Shown here piece by piece: positions 50,895 to 62,775 of a DNA stretch of 64,000 nt. The notes beneath the pieces were generated by a model that was given only the letters and a program-made list of their open reading frames with translations, was not told where the DNA came from and did no database searches. The DNA comes from Acridotheres tristis (Eukaryota > Chordata > Aves > Passeriformes > Sturnidae). The position numbers and the translations under genes are program-made. Each line of letters begins with the position of its first letter. The stretch's first letter is position 1. The stretch is from positions 26,398,646 through 26,462,645 of the forward strand of contig CM072919.1 in NCBI GenBank assembly GCA_037013685.1, written 5' to 3'.

Positions 50895-51045
50895 ACTCCT
50901 TTTTTTGTATACTTTTGTTATTAATATTGTTGTTGTCACTGTTTTCTTATCTACTTGCTGTTTCCAGTAAATTGTTCTTATCTTAACATGTGATCTTTGC
51001 TGTTTGGAGGGAAAAAATGGGGAGAACCATTCTTAAACTGAGACA
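50895..51045 (+). mobile_element. older ERVL-type LTR, right part
   Basis: Immediately after the inserted LTR the older LTR resumes. It has a TTGTTATTAATATTGTTGTTG tract, then TTCCAGTAAATTGTTC, TTATCTTAACATGTGATCTTTGC and an end near TTCTTAAACTGAGACA. This is the U5 side of the same LTR family as 50014-50277, in the same orientation. The two halves rejoin exactly across one copy of ACTCC. Confidence 0.75.
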
Positions 51046-52025
51046 ATCTCCCAGTGTAACAATAATAAAACTCTCTTCCCCCTACCACACACAGAGGCAT
51101 ATAGATACATATATTTTTATATATATTTTTTGCAAGCTGTTAGAGCTCTAACTTTCAAAAAATTCAATTTACGTTTCAGCAAAGCAGAATAATCTTTCAA
51201 AAAGCATCTAGATTTTACTTTCTTTTTTCATCGGAGGTACCAAGGAATAAATTTCTTGGATGTCAAATGCATTCTACTGCATGAAAAAGATTGTGATATA
51301 AACTTATTTAAGACACTACATGAAAGAGGTAGAGAAGCATTTCAATTCAAAAAGAGACCAGACACCATAGGAAATTATCTCCTTGCTTCCAGGTAGAGTG
51401 GAAGATGTAAATGTCAAGATGAATGTGACAAAATGTGTGCTTCCCCAACAAAATTAATAGGGTGCAGAAAAATCTGGTGTCTTTTTGTCCCCTTTTGCAT
51501 GGAATGAGCAAATACAAACAATTGTTAGTGAATGCCAACATATATTTTTACCATACAGCCACATGACCTGCACAGACCATGTGCTTTCTCTCTCTTTTTT
51601 TATTCTAATACCAGATACCATAAACTCTGTACAAGCACATCCTTGGCCTGGCAATGAATATTATATTTATTCAGACAGACACTAAGCTTATTCTCATCAC
51701 GGTCCTGCCTTCTGTGTCAGTCAGTGTCCTCTACCCCACTTCAGTGGCATGCCTTCTACCCATGTTAATCAGTTTGAGGATAAATCACCTGTTGTTTTAG
51801 CACAACCAGGTTGTCACCATTATTTCCTACTTAAAATAATCTCCATTAATTGCCATAAATACCATCCTTATGATATCACTACTAAAATAATTTGCAACTC
51901 ACATTTATATGTGACCTGATTTTAGCAACATTAGCAACATGGACACAAAGGTGAACTTGGTAGTAAACCTGCTGCTTTAATTATTATTTGGTGTTAAATT
52001 CAATCTAACAAAAAATATTCAGGGA
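51046..52025. other. AT-rich unique sequence, no gene seen
   Basis: No recognisable element. A short TATATATTTTTTATATATA-like tract lies near 51109-51131. Confidence 0.5.
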
Positions 52026-52075
52026 ATAATTAAGGTTGGAAAAGACCTCCAAGATCATCAAGTCCAATTACTGCA
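52026..52075 (-). mobile_element. tiny CR1 LINE 3' end fragment
   Basis: TTAAGGTTGGAAAAGACCTC, followed by CAAGATCATCAAGTCCAA, is the inverted CR1 3' UTR signature. Only about 50 bp are recognisable, with unique sequence on both sides. Confidence 0.85.
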
Positions 52076-55000
52076 GTCCATAATTTGTTTGCATGTTTTA
52101 GTTTTTCTCATTTGTTTTCTGATTAACATTTATCATTCTTTTAATATAGCAGCCTGATTTAGCTGGTATTAGTAATCTAGAAGATTCCAGACAAATCCGT
52201 TTCAATAGTCCACTGTTTTATTGCTTCATAAGTAAGGAAAAATAAAAGGATGAGACTTCTTAAAATCCTACAGTTCTTGTCTAACTTCTTGGTTCTGGAG
52301 CACCAGAGATTTCAGGTTAATCACTTTTAGAGTTTTCCATTTGAATTTGTGAAACTAGGGTAACATGCAGACTGCATGGTCCAATGTTCCAAAAATTTGA
52401 ATCAACAGGCTTGAGAGAAAACAGCCTTTTTAAAAAAAAACCCCTTACACTGAATTCAGTGGGAATATGTCATCATGCTTGAGAAATGGCCCCAATCTCT
52501 CCCTGTACCTATTTTTCATCTCTAAAATGGGGATTAGTTGCCTGTCCCCAACTCACTAGGTCTTCTATGGAGTAAATAATTTGAATGTAGTAACACACAG
52601 TCACATTTTGCTGTGTCCCCAAAGAATTCCCAGGGTGAAGTTAGCTCTAAGGTGACTCAGAGTTAAGGGGAACATGGCAGCAATGGCGTGCATGCAGCCA
52701 AGTGAACCTGCCCTTGGGTGCTAGACTGAAGATACTCTTATCTGGGATGGAGCAATGTAGGTTCTTACAATACACTCCTTTAATAAAAAAACGTAGGGAA
52801 TGGAAAATCTCTAGAGAGTGGGAAGTGTTTGATGGTCAATGGCTGTGATGGTAACTCAAACTCAGTGATTACCAGAGTTCATAAAAAACCGGATTAGATA
52901 TACCTTGTGCATACATCTGGAATTAAATATCTGTATAAGGGTATTTAACACTGTTTGGTTAAGCTATCAAACATCAGCCAAAAATAATTTTTTGTCATCT
53001 TTCTTGTGTTCCATATTCTGCATTAAAGGTTTCTGCAGTTGTTCTTTTTGTGTGATGTCATTGTTTAAATAATTCTGTAGTGCACTCTTAAAACTTTCTT
53101 CAAAAACAGGAGCATAAGAATCATTGCTAACTTTCCTGTATCAGATCATGTATTTCCTGTGCATTATCAGGTTATTCAATCAGCTCAGCAAATAAGTAGT
53201 GTTTAGCAGAGTGTTTTACCTCCTTGATTCCACAGTCAGCTTGCAACTACCGGACCTTGCTAGACAGAGGATATTACAATTTACAGTATCATGTCCCTAA
53301 ACCCACAGCTTCCCATACAGTACATGAGTACACACAGTAAATCATAGCAAACACTGCTACAGACAACTCCGTCATCTGAAAGTGCTTGCATCTAAACAAA
53401 TTTTAGATAAATATTTCCCATTTTAAATTTGCTTTTTTAAATGTGAACTCTTGTACAATTAATTTGCTTTCTGGTCACACAAATCTTTCACTAGAAGTTG
53501 CCAAACTGTGATAACATTACAAATCAAAAATCAAGGTCAAAGAGAGAACAAGCTCTGAAAATAAAACCAGAAGTTCTAAGGATATTTCTGGTTTCAATCT
53601 CCTATCTAACAAAATTCTGTACTGCAGCTAGGCTGAAGTTCTCATCATCTATATCACAAACTCCAACCATACAGCACAAATTAATTGAGATTTAAACTTT
53701 GGAACCAGTTATCTGTGCTACAGTATTAATGTATTACAAATTTCACATTTGCCTGCAACCAAACCCAGCCCAAAATATCATAATGTATTTTATTAACACC
53801 ATGCATTTCATGTGTTGGTTTAAGTTAGGGCAGTGGGGGAGAGTCTGCTTTTTACAGAAAAAGCTTATAAAAAGCTTATAAATAGCTAGACAGTTTTACA
53901 TACAATTGATGGTCCCACATGGGTTCAGTCCAGTCTTATAGTAAGTACATGCTGTGCTCAGGGAACTGAAAAAGTTGCACAGAGGATATGGAGATATTTG
54001 TCTTTTCTTAAAGTTGACTGCTTGTATCCTGAAAGAGAGCTCATGGCATTTGAAATCAAAGCCAGATAGTTAATGAGGAAAGTATGAATCTTCTTATAGA
54101 AATTTATAACTCCCTTTTAAATTAAGTAATGGATTCACTTTAAATAATTTCCTCAGGGTTCTTCTCTGACACTTGAAATTTCAGGTTTGCATGCTAACAG
54201 TGACAAGGATTTCCAAGTGAAAAATATACAATCAGGCTCGATCCTGCTAAAGCAGATCTCTGGCTTTTCTGGTTGGTTGAAAAGAGTAGAAAAATGTTAA
54301 TTAATGAAGTCAAGGTATTTGCTTGAGCTGTTATAGACATGATACCAACGCATTTAATTCCTTCTAATGAAGCAAAAAAATTCAACACAGTAAGTTTCCA
54401 AGAACTTATGGTGTTCCTTGGGTAGTTTTTACCCAGGAAAACCGAATAATTTAGCCATCCTCTGTAACACCAGCAAGTTTCTGGCTGCCTTATTCTATGG
54501 TTTTAGGGAAAGAAATAGTGAGACTAATTCTTCTTTTAGTTATTTCAGCTTGACTCAAGAATCTCCCCATTGAACACTGTAAATAAAAATACTGAAATAG
54601 CGAGGAAACAAGATGCATATTTTTCTCTCTCCAAATTGAGTATAGATACATACATGCTTGTATACTAAATTCTGATATTTATGGGTTCAGCTCTAGTAGT
54701 TTCATTTTTCTGTACTAATTATCATTTCAATACAATTTATTAGAAGTTTTCACTGGCTTTTCTTTAAGAATCATTTTAAGGACCGCTTGTAAGCAGTTTG
54801 AGAAGATGAAAACATTGGTAATATAGAAGATGGAATACTCAAGTGACTTAGTAGCACAAACAGAGAGCTAATTTCATCCCTGACTATCCCACTGATATAG
54901 TGAGTGCATTTGGCACCACACAGCTAAGGATCAAGGAGATGTGATGAAAAAATATCTGCTACTAACTAGATTCATATTTTTAACAATACTATAGAACTGA

Positions 55001-56279
55001 GTGTCAGTGCTTTTGTGAATCCCACAATTTCAATATTGCATCCCCAAGAATAAAGCAGAGGTGTTTAAAAAAACCCCTACAATATTTTTTCAAATTTCTT
55101 GCCAATGTATCACATTGAAAGCAAATCAGACTCTCACCTCATTCCTTTGATATTAGCTTCTGTGTTGTAAAGGGAAAAAATCTCTAATGGCATTTGCCAT
55201 TTGCTACAAATGTTCTCATTTCCATATATATTCCAAGGTTCTCTCTACATGTAAATATTTTCCAATATTTGTCAATATTTTTCAATTACTTATAATAGTA
55301 ACAGTGAGACTGCTATACTATACCTGGAAAAAATGTTGTCAATTACTTGCTTTAGTAGTGGGCAGTATTTCTTCTCCAAAATCATGCAGTTTCACACTGA
55401 TGACAAGAAACAATCTTTCCTTCTGAGGAAAGAAACTGAGCTAGCCCAGAAACTTCATAAATGTTGTAATAATGCCACTGTATTATAAATCTTCTGAAGG
55501 GTAGCATTGTACAAATTTTATTGCAACACTACATTGCTGCCTGAGTCTAGATAGGCAGTCTGACTTTAAGTTCATAGATGTTGTGCCATGTCTCAGTCCA
55601 TTGACCAAGGAATAGTATGAATGAGAAAATGCCCGATATTAAAATGGAGTATCACAGAAATAACTCTGAATGTGCTTGAGATACTTAAATGAAGTGGTGA
55701 ATCCAACATGGAAATGCACCCAGCAAAACACCTTTCCAGTATTGTCTTCTAAGCTGTAGAAGCAGCTTAACAAGAAATGTGTTCAGATTTCAATGAAGCT
55801 GTTGAACTAAGGACTCTGTGTCTGCAAAAATCATCCATGTTGGATAGCACAGAAGTGTGCAAGTTATGAAATTATTCAAATACTCTTATTCCCTCCACTT
55901 TTGAAGGTGTTTTCCAGTGCCTCTTTGAGACAAACTAAGAGCAAACTTTGAGAATGTTATGTTCTGCTGTAGTTCTCCAGCACTACTGTAGAAAATGCAC
56001 CAAAGGCTGGAGGTATCACAAGTGAAAACAACCTCTGGGTGTGTAAAGACAAGTTTTACCACTGAAGTACCATAACTGCTTTGTATTAAAAATAATGACG
56101 GGTGGCAAATAGAAAATCAGGGAAGGATGTCTTCTCACAACCATTGAGGGAAGAAAGCGAGCCTTGGACTCATACAGATATTTATTAATTAAAATATAAC
56201 TGCATTACAGGGCAATTCAGTAAAGTAAAGCAATGTAAAATGCAAGAGATAAGTGACATGTGCACTATTTATTCATTCA
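52076..56279. other. AT-rich unique sequence, mostly unassigned
   Basis: No gene seen. At 53811-53960 a TGTGTTGGTTTAAG start followed by a GGGGGAGAG word and a doubled AAAAAGCTTATA (about 53861-53884) looks faintly like the beginning of a decayed LTR, but the evidence is too thin to call separately. Confidence 0.45.
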
Positions 56280-56570
56280 TATTGGGTTTGCATGGCATGG
56301 TTTTGGTTCTGGGGAGCTGAAAATGGTGGATTCTTTGAATAGATCCCAGAAGCTTTCCCCATATCATGTAGAGCCAGTGCCAGATGGCTCCAAGATGAAT
56401 CACTGCTGGACTGGTTGTGCCCGTCATTACCATAAGCAGTAATTCTGGGATAATGTATTTATGTGGAAAAAACTGGAGCAGAGAAGAGGAGAGTGAGGAA
56501 CAGTGGGTTTGGAGGGGTGAGTTTTAACATTTGACATTGCTGATATTTCATATCTAACCAACCTCAAAGA
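56280..56570 (+). mobile_element. ERVL-type LTR, 5' half with internal deletion
   Basis: The stretch TATTGGGTTTGCATGGCATGG, followed by TTTTGGTTCTGGGGAGCTG, is the 5' start of the LTR family whose 3' end is seen at 5096 and 21249. Further landmarks in order are AGCTTTCCCCATATCATG, TAGAGCCAGTGCCAGATGGCTCC, and GGGATAATGTATTTATG (a TATTTA promoter-like box). At about 56500 the sequence jumps to a GGGGTGAGTTTTAACATTTG piece that resembles a much later part of the family, so the middle appears deleted. Edges are approximate. Confidence 0.75.
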
Positions 56571-57470
56571 TAATCTGTCTTTCTGTCATGAGTCATGGAA
56601 AAGGAAAATATACAATACCATTTTAATTATTGGGGACAATAAGTGATATTTGACTGAAAAAGCCAAAATTCTCTATCAGTGCACTATGTGCAAAAGCTTC
56701 ACGTTTTCACAGGAATCTAACTAAAATTATGAAAGTTATTATCCAGTAAAACCATTTACTTTATATCAGCCATGTCATGGTGCTTAGTAGCAGCATATCT
56801 GAACAGTTTTACGGTGATGTAGATAGAAATTTGGCCAGACTGTGCTGTTTCTTCGTTTTCCCACACAGATGTGCATAGTGTATGGTTGCTTTTCTGTCTT
56901 TGAAAGAATACTTTCAGGTTGAAGTTGTCTTCAAAAGAATGGAATATATTGAAGAGTCTGTCAAAGGTACAAAACCCAAATGGGTCAATATCTAATGTCC
57001 CACATGAAGCAACTACATTATGGGGTCAGTGAGATCAGCACATTGATTTTGAAGCTTGCAGTCCCTGCAAAAGTGGTCAACACCAGCTGGTGTGACAGTG
57101 TTAGGATTCTACATCTGAATTATTTTGATTTTTTTACACACATTTCAAATTAATTAGCTAACACTTTTGCTGCTTATAATGAATGAGACTTGGACTGTGA
57201 AGTGCTCCTTACAAGCTGAAACTTGTGAATAATGACCTGTCTCAAGGTTACTTTTGTTCTGCCCTTTGTTCTTCATCTACTGTTTTGCTGGGGTACTGTC
57301 AGACAGACAGAGAAAAGGGAGTTATTTGTAAGTCCCTGAGTGCTATATTGCACTTGTAGAGCCTGCAGAACTGTAAATGCTGCATAGCCAAGCACAATTT
57401 GCTGTAAACAAAACATTTTAGTTAAGAGTGTCTGCAGACATTTCTCCCTGCAACAAGAGTGTATCACTAC

Positions 57471-57498
57471 AATATATTTGGACTACTCCAAATATATT
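57471..57498. repeat. perfect hairpin, 12-bp stem, 4-nt loop
   Basis: The arms AATATATTTGGA (57471-57482) and TCCAAATATATT (57487-57498) are exact reverse complements separated by CTAC. Confidence 0.93.
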
Positions 57499-57814
57499 CA
57501 GCTTATGTGATCAGTAAATCTCCATGTGTTCATCAAAGCTATGCCAATTTAGTTGACACTGAGAAAAGAGTCCTAAAAGTTTGGAGAGTTTGCCCTACTA
57601 ATTTTGTGGTCAAAACACTCATTGATTCTACCCTGTAGCTAAAGAAATAAAAACTGCTTTTGAGCACACACCACATCTTGCATTAGCCACCGTTGCCTTT
57701 GCATGAATACGGTTTGGAGAAGGTCAAAGCTATTCCAGAGTGTGCATGTTTCCTGGGAAAGGGCATTCCAGCAATGCATTAATACATAGACTGATTCATG
57801 CTGAATCAATGAAG

Positions 57815-57852
57815 TAATTTCACTATTGTGAGCCCACACAATAGTGAAATTA
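57815..57852. repeat. perfect hairpin, 16-bp stem, 6-nt loop
   Basis: The arms TAATTTCACTATTGTG (57815-57830) and CACAATAGTGAAATTA (57837-57852) are exact reverse complements with AGCCCA between them. Pairing does not extend outward. It is the longest perfect short inverted repeat I noticed in the window. Confidence 0.95.
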
Positions 57853-58726
57853 GTGGGCCAATGATACATAAATCAACAGATGGGGCCTCAAAACATTCAT
57901 GCTCATACTCTGTCAACATGATCTCTACTGAATTTCCTTCAGTTATTGTCATCTTTTTCAGGACTGTTTGATGATTTGCCTAGTGTAACTAACCAGAAAG
58001 CATTTTGCCTAAAGATAGACCTCTCCAGACAACAGCACAACACATCATCAGTTTCTGACTGAGAAAATATGGGCATTCATAAGTTACAGTTTGTTGATTT
58101 TAGCCACTCAGTGGTGGTTTGGCAATTGGTTGTCAGTACTGAAAGGTCTGAGGTACAGAGTGCTGTGCAACTTTTTTCAAGCTGTGTCTTGATGAGATGA
58201 ATTCTAATGAATCTCTCCTCTACATGCTGAAGCTTAATCCCTATTCAGAAGGGATTAGTATTCAAATTTATCATAGCATCAAGACTGATTAGCGGTCTAA
58301 CACAAACAGTATGTCATGGAACATTCACTGGAAAGCTTGTGACATTTCTTGTTTATTTCTCAATTTTTATGATATTCCTACAGTTAGCAGGGTGGCCTTT
58401 ATCACTGTTGTCATTTGCCATTAGAAATTATTAATTAAAATGCTGCAAGGAGTTGATGGGGGAAAACTTCAAGACTGCACTGAGCGACACTTGCAGCTGT
58501 ATGCAAATTACATGAAAAGTTCTCAGTTTCCTGGGGGAAGGTCAGTATGAAATCTGGTTGGGTGCATTGGCTCAGGAGATGTAGTTTTGATCCTGCCTGC
58601 CTAAAGAAGTTTCTACTGGGACATTTGATCACAGTCATGAGCTACAGCTAGTGGCAGGCTTGTAATGGAGCATTTGACTGAAGAAGTCTTGCAGATGGAG
58701 GGCACGGATAGATAATCAAAGTACTA

Positions 58727-58753
58727 TTATTAAGAAAGTTTCTTTCTTAATAA
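58727..58753. repeat. perfect hairpin, 12-bp stem, 3-nt loop
   Basis: The arms TTATTAAGAAAG (58727-58738) and CTTTCTTAATAA (58742-58753) are exact reverse complements separated by TTT. Confidence 0.93.
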
Positions 58754-60534
58754 AAGGGAGCTAGGCTACTTCCAAAACTTTGATAAGCCTGAATCATCTG
58801 AGGAATTAGATAGAAATAGTTGGAAGAAAACAGGAATAATAATCCAACTGAGAATGTGCACCAGAAATCAGTTCAAATTGGCAGTGGTTGCTGCTGTGAA
58901 TCAAATCACGCCTGAGTTTGGATTAACAATTTTTAAGCAAAATTTCATCACGAGGGGCCTGCGTTCACTAATGACTTAGTAATGGGCTCCAAGATTTCAG
59001 ATGTGAATTTCAAAAGAATCTTTCCGTCTCTTCCTTCTCCTCCAAAGACTTCATAAAAGAAAGAGTAGGGAAAATGTTTTTTATTATCTCAGGGAAATAG
59101 GGATTTTGGAACATAAATAAGAGCAGTATTTCCTCCCATCTCCATTAAAATTTAAATGTATACTGTTTTATTACATACTTGTGATATTTTTTTTTCTTTT
59201 AGTTCTATTGAAAGTCTTCTGAAATCAATGGAAATCTTCCTTCAATCTCAGTGTTGTGTGGGTGTTTGTGCTTAGGAGTGTTGAATGAGAAGTAGAAGAG
59301 TGGGAAAGGTTTTCATATCAGAAAAAAATGACAAAGCATTTGATTAATGTATATGTTGTAGGATTAATTTTTTTAAAATTGTATTGTCGATATATGAAAC
59401 AATAGCCAAATATTTATCACTGGCATATTGATAACATCATGCAATTGCAATTCCATTCATTCTCCTGCTGTACCATCATGTAGATAACCAGTTTGATCAT
59501 GGACAAGTCCAGTACTTTAGAGATATATGAAATCTTTGATATAAATAAAAAGTTGAGCAAAGGACAATATGGAAGAGCATGAATGGTTGTGCCCACTTAA
59601 GCTGGAAGTTTTGATCTGCCAGTAATGTGACGCTACTTTGCAATTTTTTTATACATAGCTTTTTGTGTTGTGGTCTTTTTAATCTCAGATGCTAGGTGAA
59701 TATGAATTCTTATCCCCACATTTTTAAGGGGTTCTATCATAGTGGGACTGTGCTTATAGGAGCAGTAAGAAATTAACTTAAAGCTTAAATTGTCCAATAT
59801 GTCACATAAGTACCTTAAAATTTGGTTTGCAATATATACTTAATTCTTACTGACTTTTAAATTAGGTGTAGGTCATGGTCAAAGTGAACTACAAGTTTAT
59901 ATACAGAGAAGGAAAGTTACTTAGGAAGTTACTACTTTGTTGCAATGAGTTTCAGCTCATTTTGTTATCTCACTGTTTAATATCAGTGCTCTGAGGGCAA
60001 CACAGTGCTAAGAATCAGACTAAATGTTGTAAATTAATTTACATCAACCGAGTGTTTGTATCGTCAGCTGGCAATACCACTTCTGCAAATAGCTGATTAT
60101 ACTGAAGGAAACAATGCAGCCAGGCAAATTGGAAAGCCATAAAAATGATGAGAAAAGCTCTGGAAGCTGTGACGTTCCTATTATAACAAACCATGCTGTA
60201 TCAACTCCCTGGTCACACCAAGTCCAAGGTAACTGAGTGAGGACTAAGCATGTTCCCTTCCCCTGTACAGTCTCCTGTAGCAGTCTCATTTCAAAAAACC
60301 CTATGTTCAGTTAAATAAGAAATATTGTACAGTGTAAGTTGCAGAAGAGGAGCTATTCCCTATCACCAGCAAAAAGTCATTTCATACTTCAGAGCATGGA
60401 ATCAGATTACATTATATCCTTAGTTTCCTGAATGCTGCATTCAGGTTGTGAAAGGCCTCCTAAAAATCAGCTGAGAGAAGGGTATTTCAAACTAAGGTTT
60501 TATGGTGATGCCTTATTCTCTGGTCCTAAAATTA

Positions 60535-60935
60535 TGAGCCAGACACGGTTAAGGGGATAAAAGGGGTTTTACCTCGTTTGATAAGGATCCTTATAGTACA
60601 CAACTCAACACGGTGGAAAATACCAAAAATGCAGCACATTACGCAGATGCAATTTTTATAGACTTTTCAAATTAGCATATCTGACAAAGATTCCCCAATG
60701 AGACATTTAATAGATAAAGTAATATCCCCTATTCTGGCTACTTCTAGCACCTTCCCTCCAAAGATGAGGCTTGTATCCTTTTTACAAAAACATGTCGTAG
60801 AGAGCTGGTTCCAGCATTGGTTCCTATGGAGAACCAAGACAGCATAAGGCTTCAGGCCTTCAATGGGGAGAATTTTAGAAGATTTTGTCCTCCTGCCTCA
60901 GGAAACACGAGAACTAAGTTACACTATCAGGCTAC
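60535..60935 (-). mobile_element. probable ERV LTR, minus strand
   Basis: Words in this block (TTTTTATAGACTTTTCAAATTAGCATATCTGACAAAG in pieces near 60654-60689, TTCCCCAATGAGACA, TGGTTCCAGCATTGGTTCC, and CCTGCCTCAGGAAACAC near the right end) follow a songbird ERVK-like LTR that I recall from memory in this order and orientation. I could not find convincing TG...CA ends with a target duplication, so both edges are approximate. There is no coding content. Confidence 0.5.
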
Positions 60936-61744
60936 AAATATGTAAGCATACAGATATAAAAGGTATATAAAATAAAAGGCAAAAAATCACCACAGCATCA
61001 ATGGGAGATTGCTGCTAAAAAAAGTATGAGGAAACAAGGAATGCAAAGGGTCTGGAAGAGAGAGGACAAGGAGAAAGAACTACAGATGGCTTGGAAGACA
61101 CTCTGAAGAGAGAGAAAAAAAAACATTTTAGTTGGAAACACTGACCTTCAAGAGTAAAGACAGTTTCAATAAGCCTCAGGAAATAAACAAAGGTCTGAAT
61201 CACTTACTGATTTTACGATGGACAATGACATAGCTCAGCTACCCATGGAAGGTGAGCTTCATCTTTGCTGTAAGGAAATACAGTTCAAAAAAGTCAGTGT
61301 GGTCCATGCTTGTTAATTCCACAAACCCTAGCAGGAGCTGATATGTTGATCCATCCCATCATATACATCACTTAAAAGAATGTTTGTTTCAAGGGAATGG
61401 ACTTGAAGTCCTAACAAGTAGGAAGGATGAGAACAGGCATACAATGATAGCAAGACATGGATAGGGAACTGGTAAATATGAAGTAGTGTATGGTGAAAAA
61501 AGAGAAGGAGATCTCTGGAGCTCCTTTTTGAAAACTGCTTTTTGATTACAGTCTATGAACTTGGTTAAAACTACATCACTCATGACTAGTTAGATCACTT
61601 AGCAGCTTCATCCCTCTCAGTGGAAGTTCATACAGGGCAAAATATCTTCTAAATGCCTGCTGTACTGATATTTAATAAAAAAAACCAGCAAAAACAATAT
61701 GCTGTCATTGCATGCCCTCAGAGCATTCTTTTGCAGGCAGAATG
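60936..61744. other. unique sequence, no gene seen
   Basis: Purine-rich at 61010-61130. No recognisable element. Confidence 0.5.
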
Positions 61745-62775
61745 TGTCAGGAATCACAAAAGAGCAGAATGCTCTGAGTTGGAAGGGACCCATCAGGATC
61801 ATCAAGTCCAACTCCTGGCCCTGTGCAGACCACAAGAATCACAGCGTGTGACTGAGAGTGTTGTGTTGTCCAAGCACATCTTGAATTCAGACAGGCTTGG
61901 TGGTGTGACCAATTCCCTGGGGAGCCCATTCCAGTGCTCAACAGCCCTCTGAGGGAAAAGCTTTTTCCTGATATCCAACCTAAAGCATCTCAGACTCAGC
62001 TTCATGCTATTCAGTCAAGTCCCATCACTGGTCATGAGAGTGAAGAGAACATTTCCTGACCCTCCCCTTCCCCTCATGAGGATGTTGAAGACCACAATGA
62101 GGTCTCCCCTCAGTCTCATCCAGGCTGGATAAACTAAGGGATCTCAGCCCCCTCCTCAAAATATTTCCTCTCTACGTATTTTCAATCCTCTTGGCCCCAC
62201 TTTGGGCACTCTCTAACAGGTTAATGTCTGTTTTATGAAACTGCCCCCAGCACTGGAGGTGAGGCTGCCCCAGTGCAGAGCAGAGTGGGACAATCCCCTC
62301 CCTTGCCCGGCTGTGATGCTGTCCCTGATGTCCCCCAGGACACGCTTGGCCCTCCTGGCTGCCAGGGCACTGCTGGCTCATGTTCAACTTGCCATTGACC
62401 AGGACCCTCAGGTCTCTTTCCATTGGGCTGATCTCCAGCAGCTCATTCCCCAGTGTGTCTGTATATCCAGGGTTATCCTAGGTGCAGAATCCAACACTTG
62501 TCCTTGTTAAATTTCATACAGTGATTGCCCATCTCTCCAGTTTGTCTAGGTCTCTCTGCAGGGCCTCTCTGCCTTTGAGGGAGTGGATAGTTACAGTTTA
62601 GTATCATCAGCAAACTTAGTATTACTACCAGTTCTGTATCCAAGTTTTTTTTGAAGTTGTTGAAGAGAACTGGTCTTAGGACAGAGCCCTGCAGAACCTC
62701 ACTAATGAAGTTCCTCTGCTCTCCTGCAGTGGTTTTATTCTCATTTCTAGTGCTTCTGTCTACATACACCTACAA
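61745..62775 (-). mobile_element. CR1 LINE, about 1 kb of ORF2 C-terminus and 3' UTR (dead)
   Basis: The left edge carries the inverted tail and 3' UTR: CAGAATGCTCTGAGTTGGAAG, then CATCAGGATCATCAAGTCCAAC, and later AGGTCTCCCCTCAGTCTCATC. On the minus strand, in several frames, the translation gives CR1 RT and C-terminal segments in order from 62769 leftward: ISEVLQGSVLRPVLFNNF (the RT 'GVPQGSVLGPVLFN' motif, with the first G altered), a degraded region where the FADD box should lie, NHCMKFNKDKCWILHLG, then ERDLRVLVNGKLNMSQQCPG, and IVPLCSALGQPHLQC. A later piece reads RLDIRKKLFPQRAVEHWNGLP. Frameshifts and stops separate these. 5' truncation near 62775 is typical of CR1. Confidence 0.93.

Larger units (their letters stand above)
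56571..60534. other. AT-rich unique sequence with hairpins, no gene seen
   Basis: No recognisable gene or transposon. Three perfect hairpins (57471-57498, 57815-57852, 58727-58753) are listed separately. Confidence 0.5.

Noticed and set aside
53811..53960. Possible LTR starting TGTGTTGGTTTAAG
   Set aside because: Only the first few dozen bases look LTR-like. No end, duplication or second copy was found.
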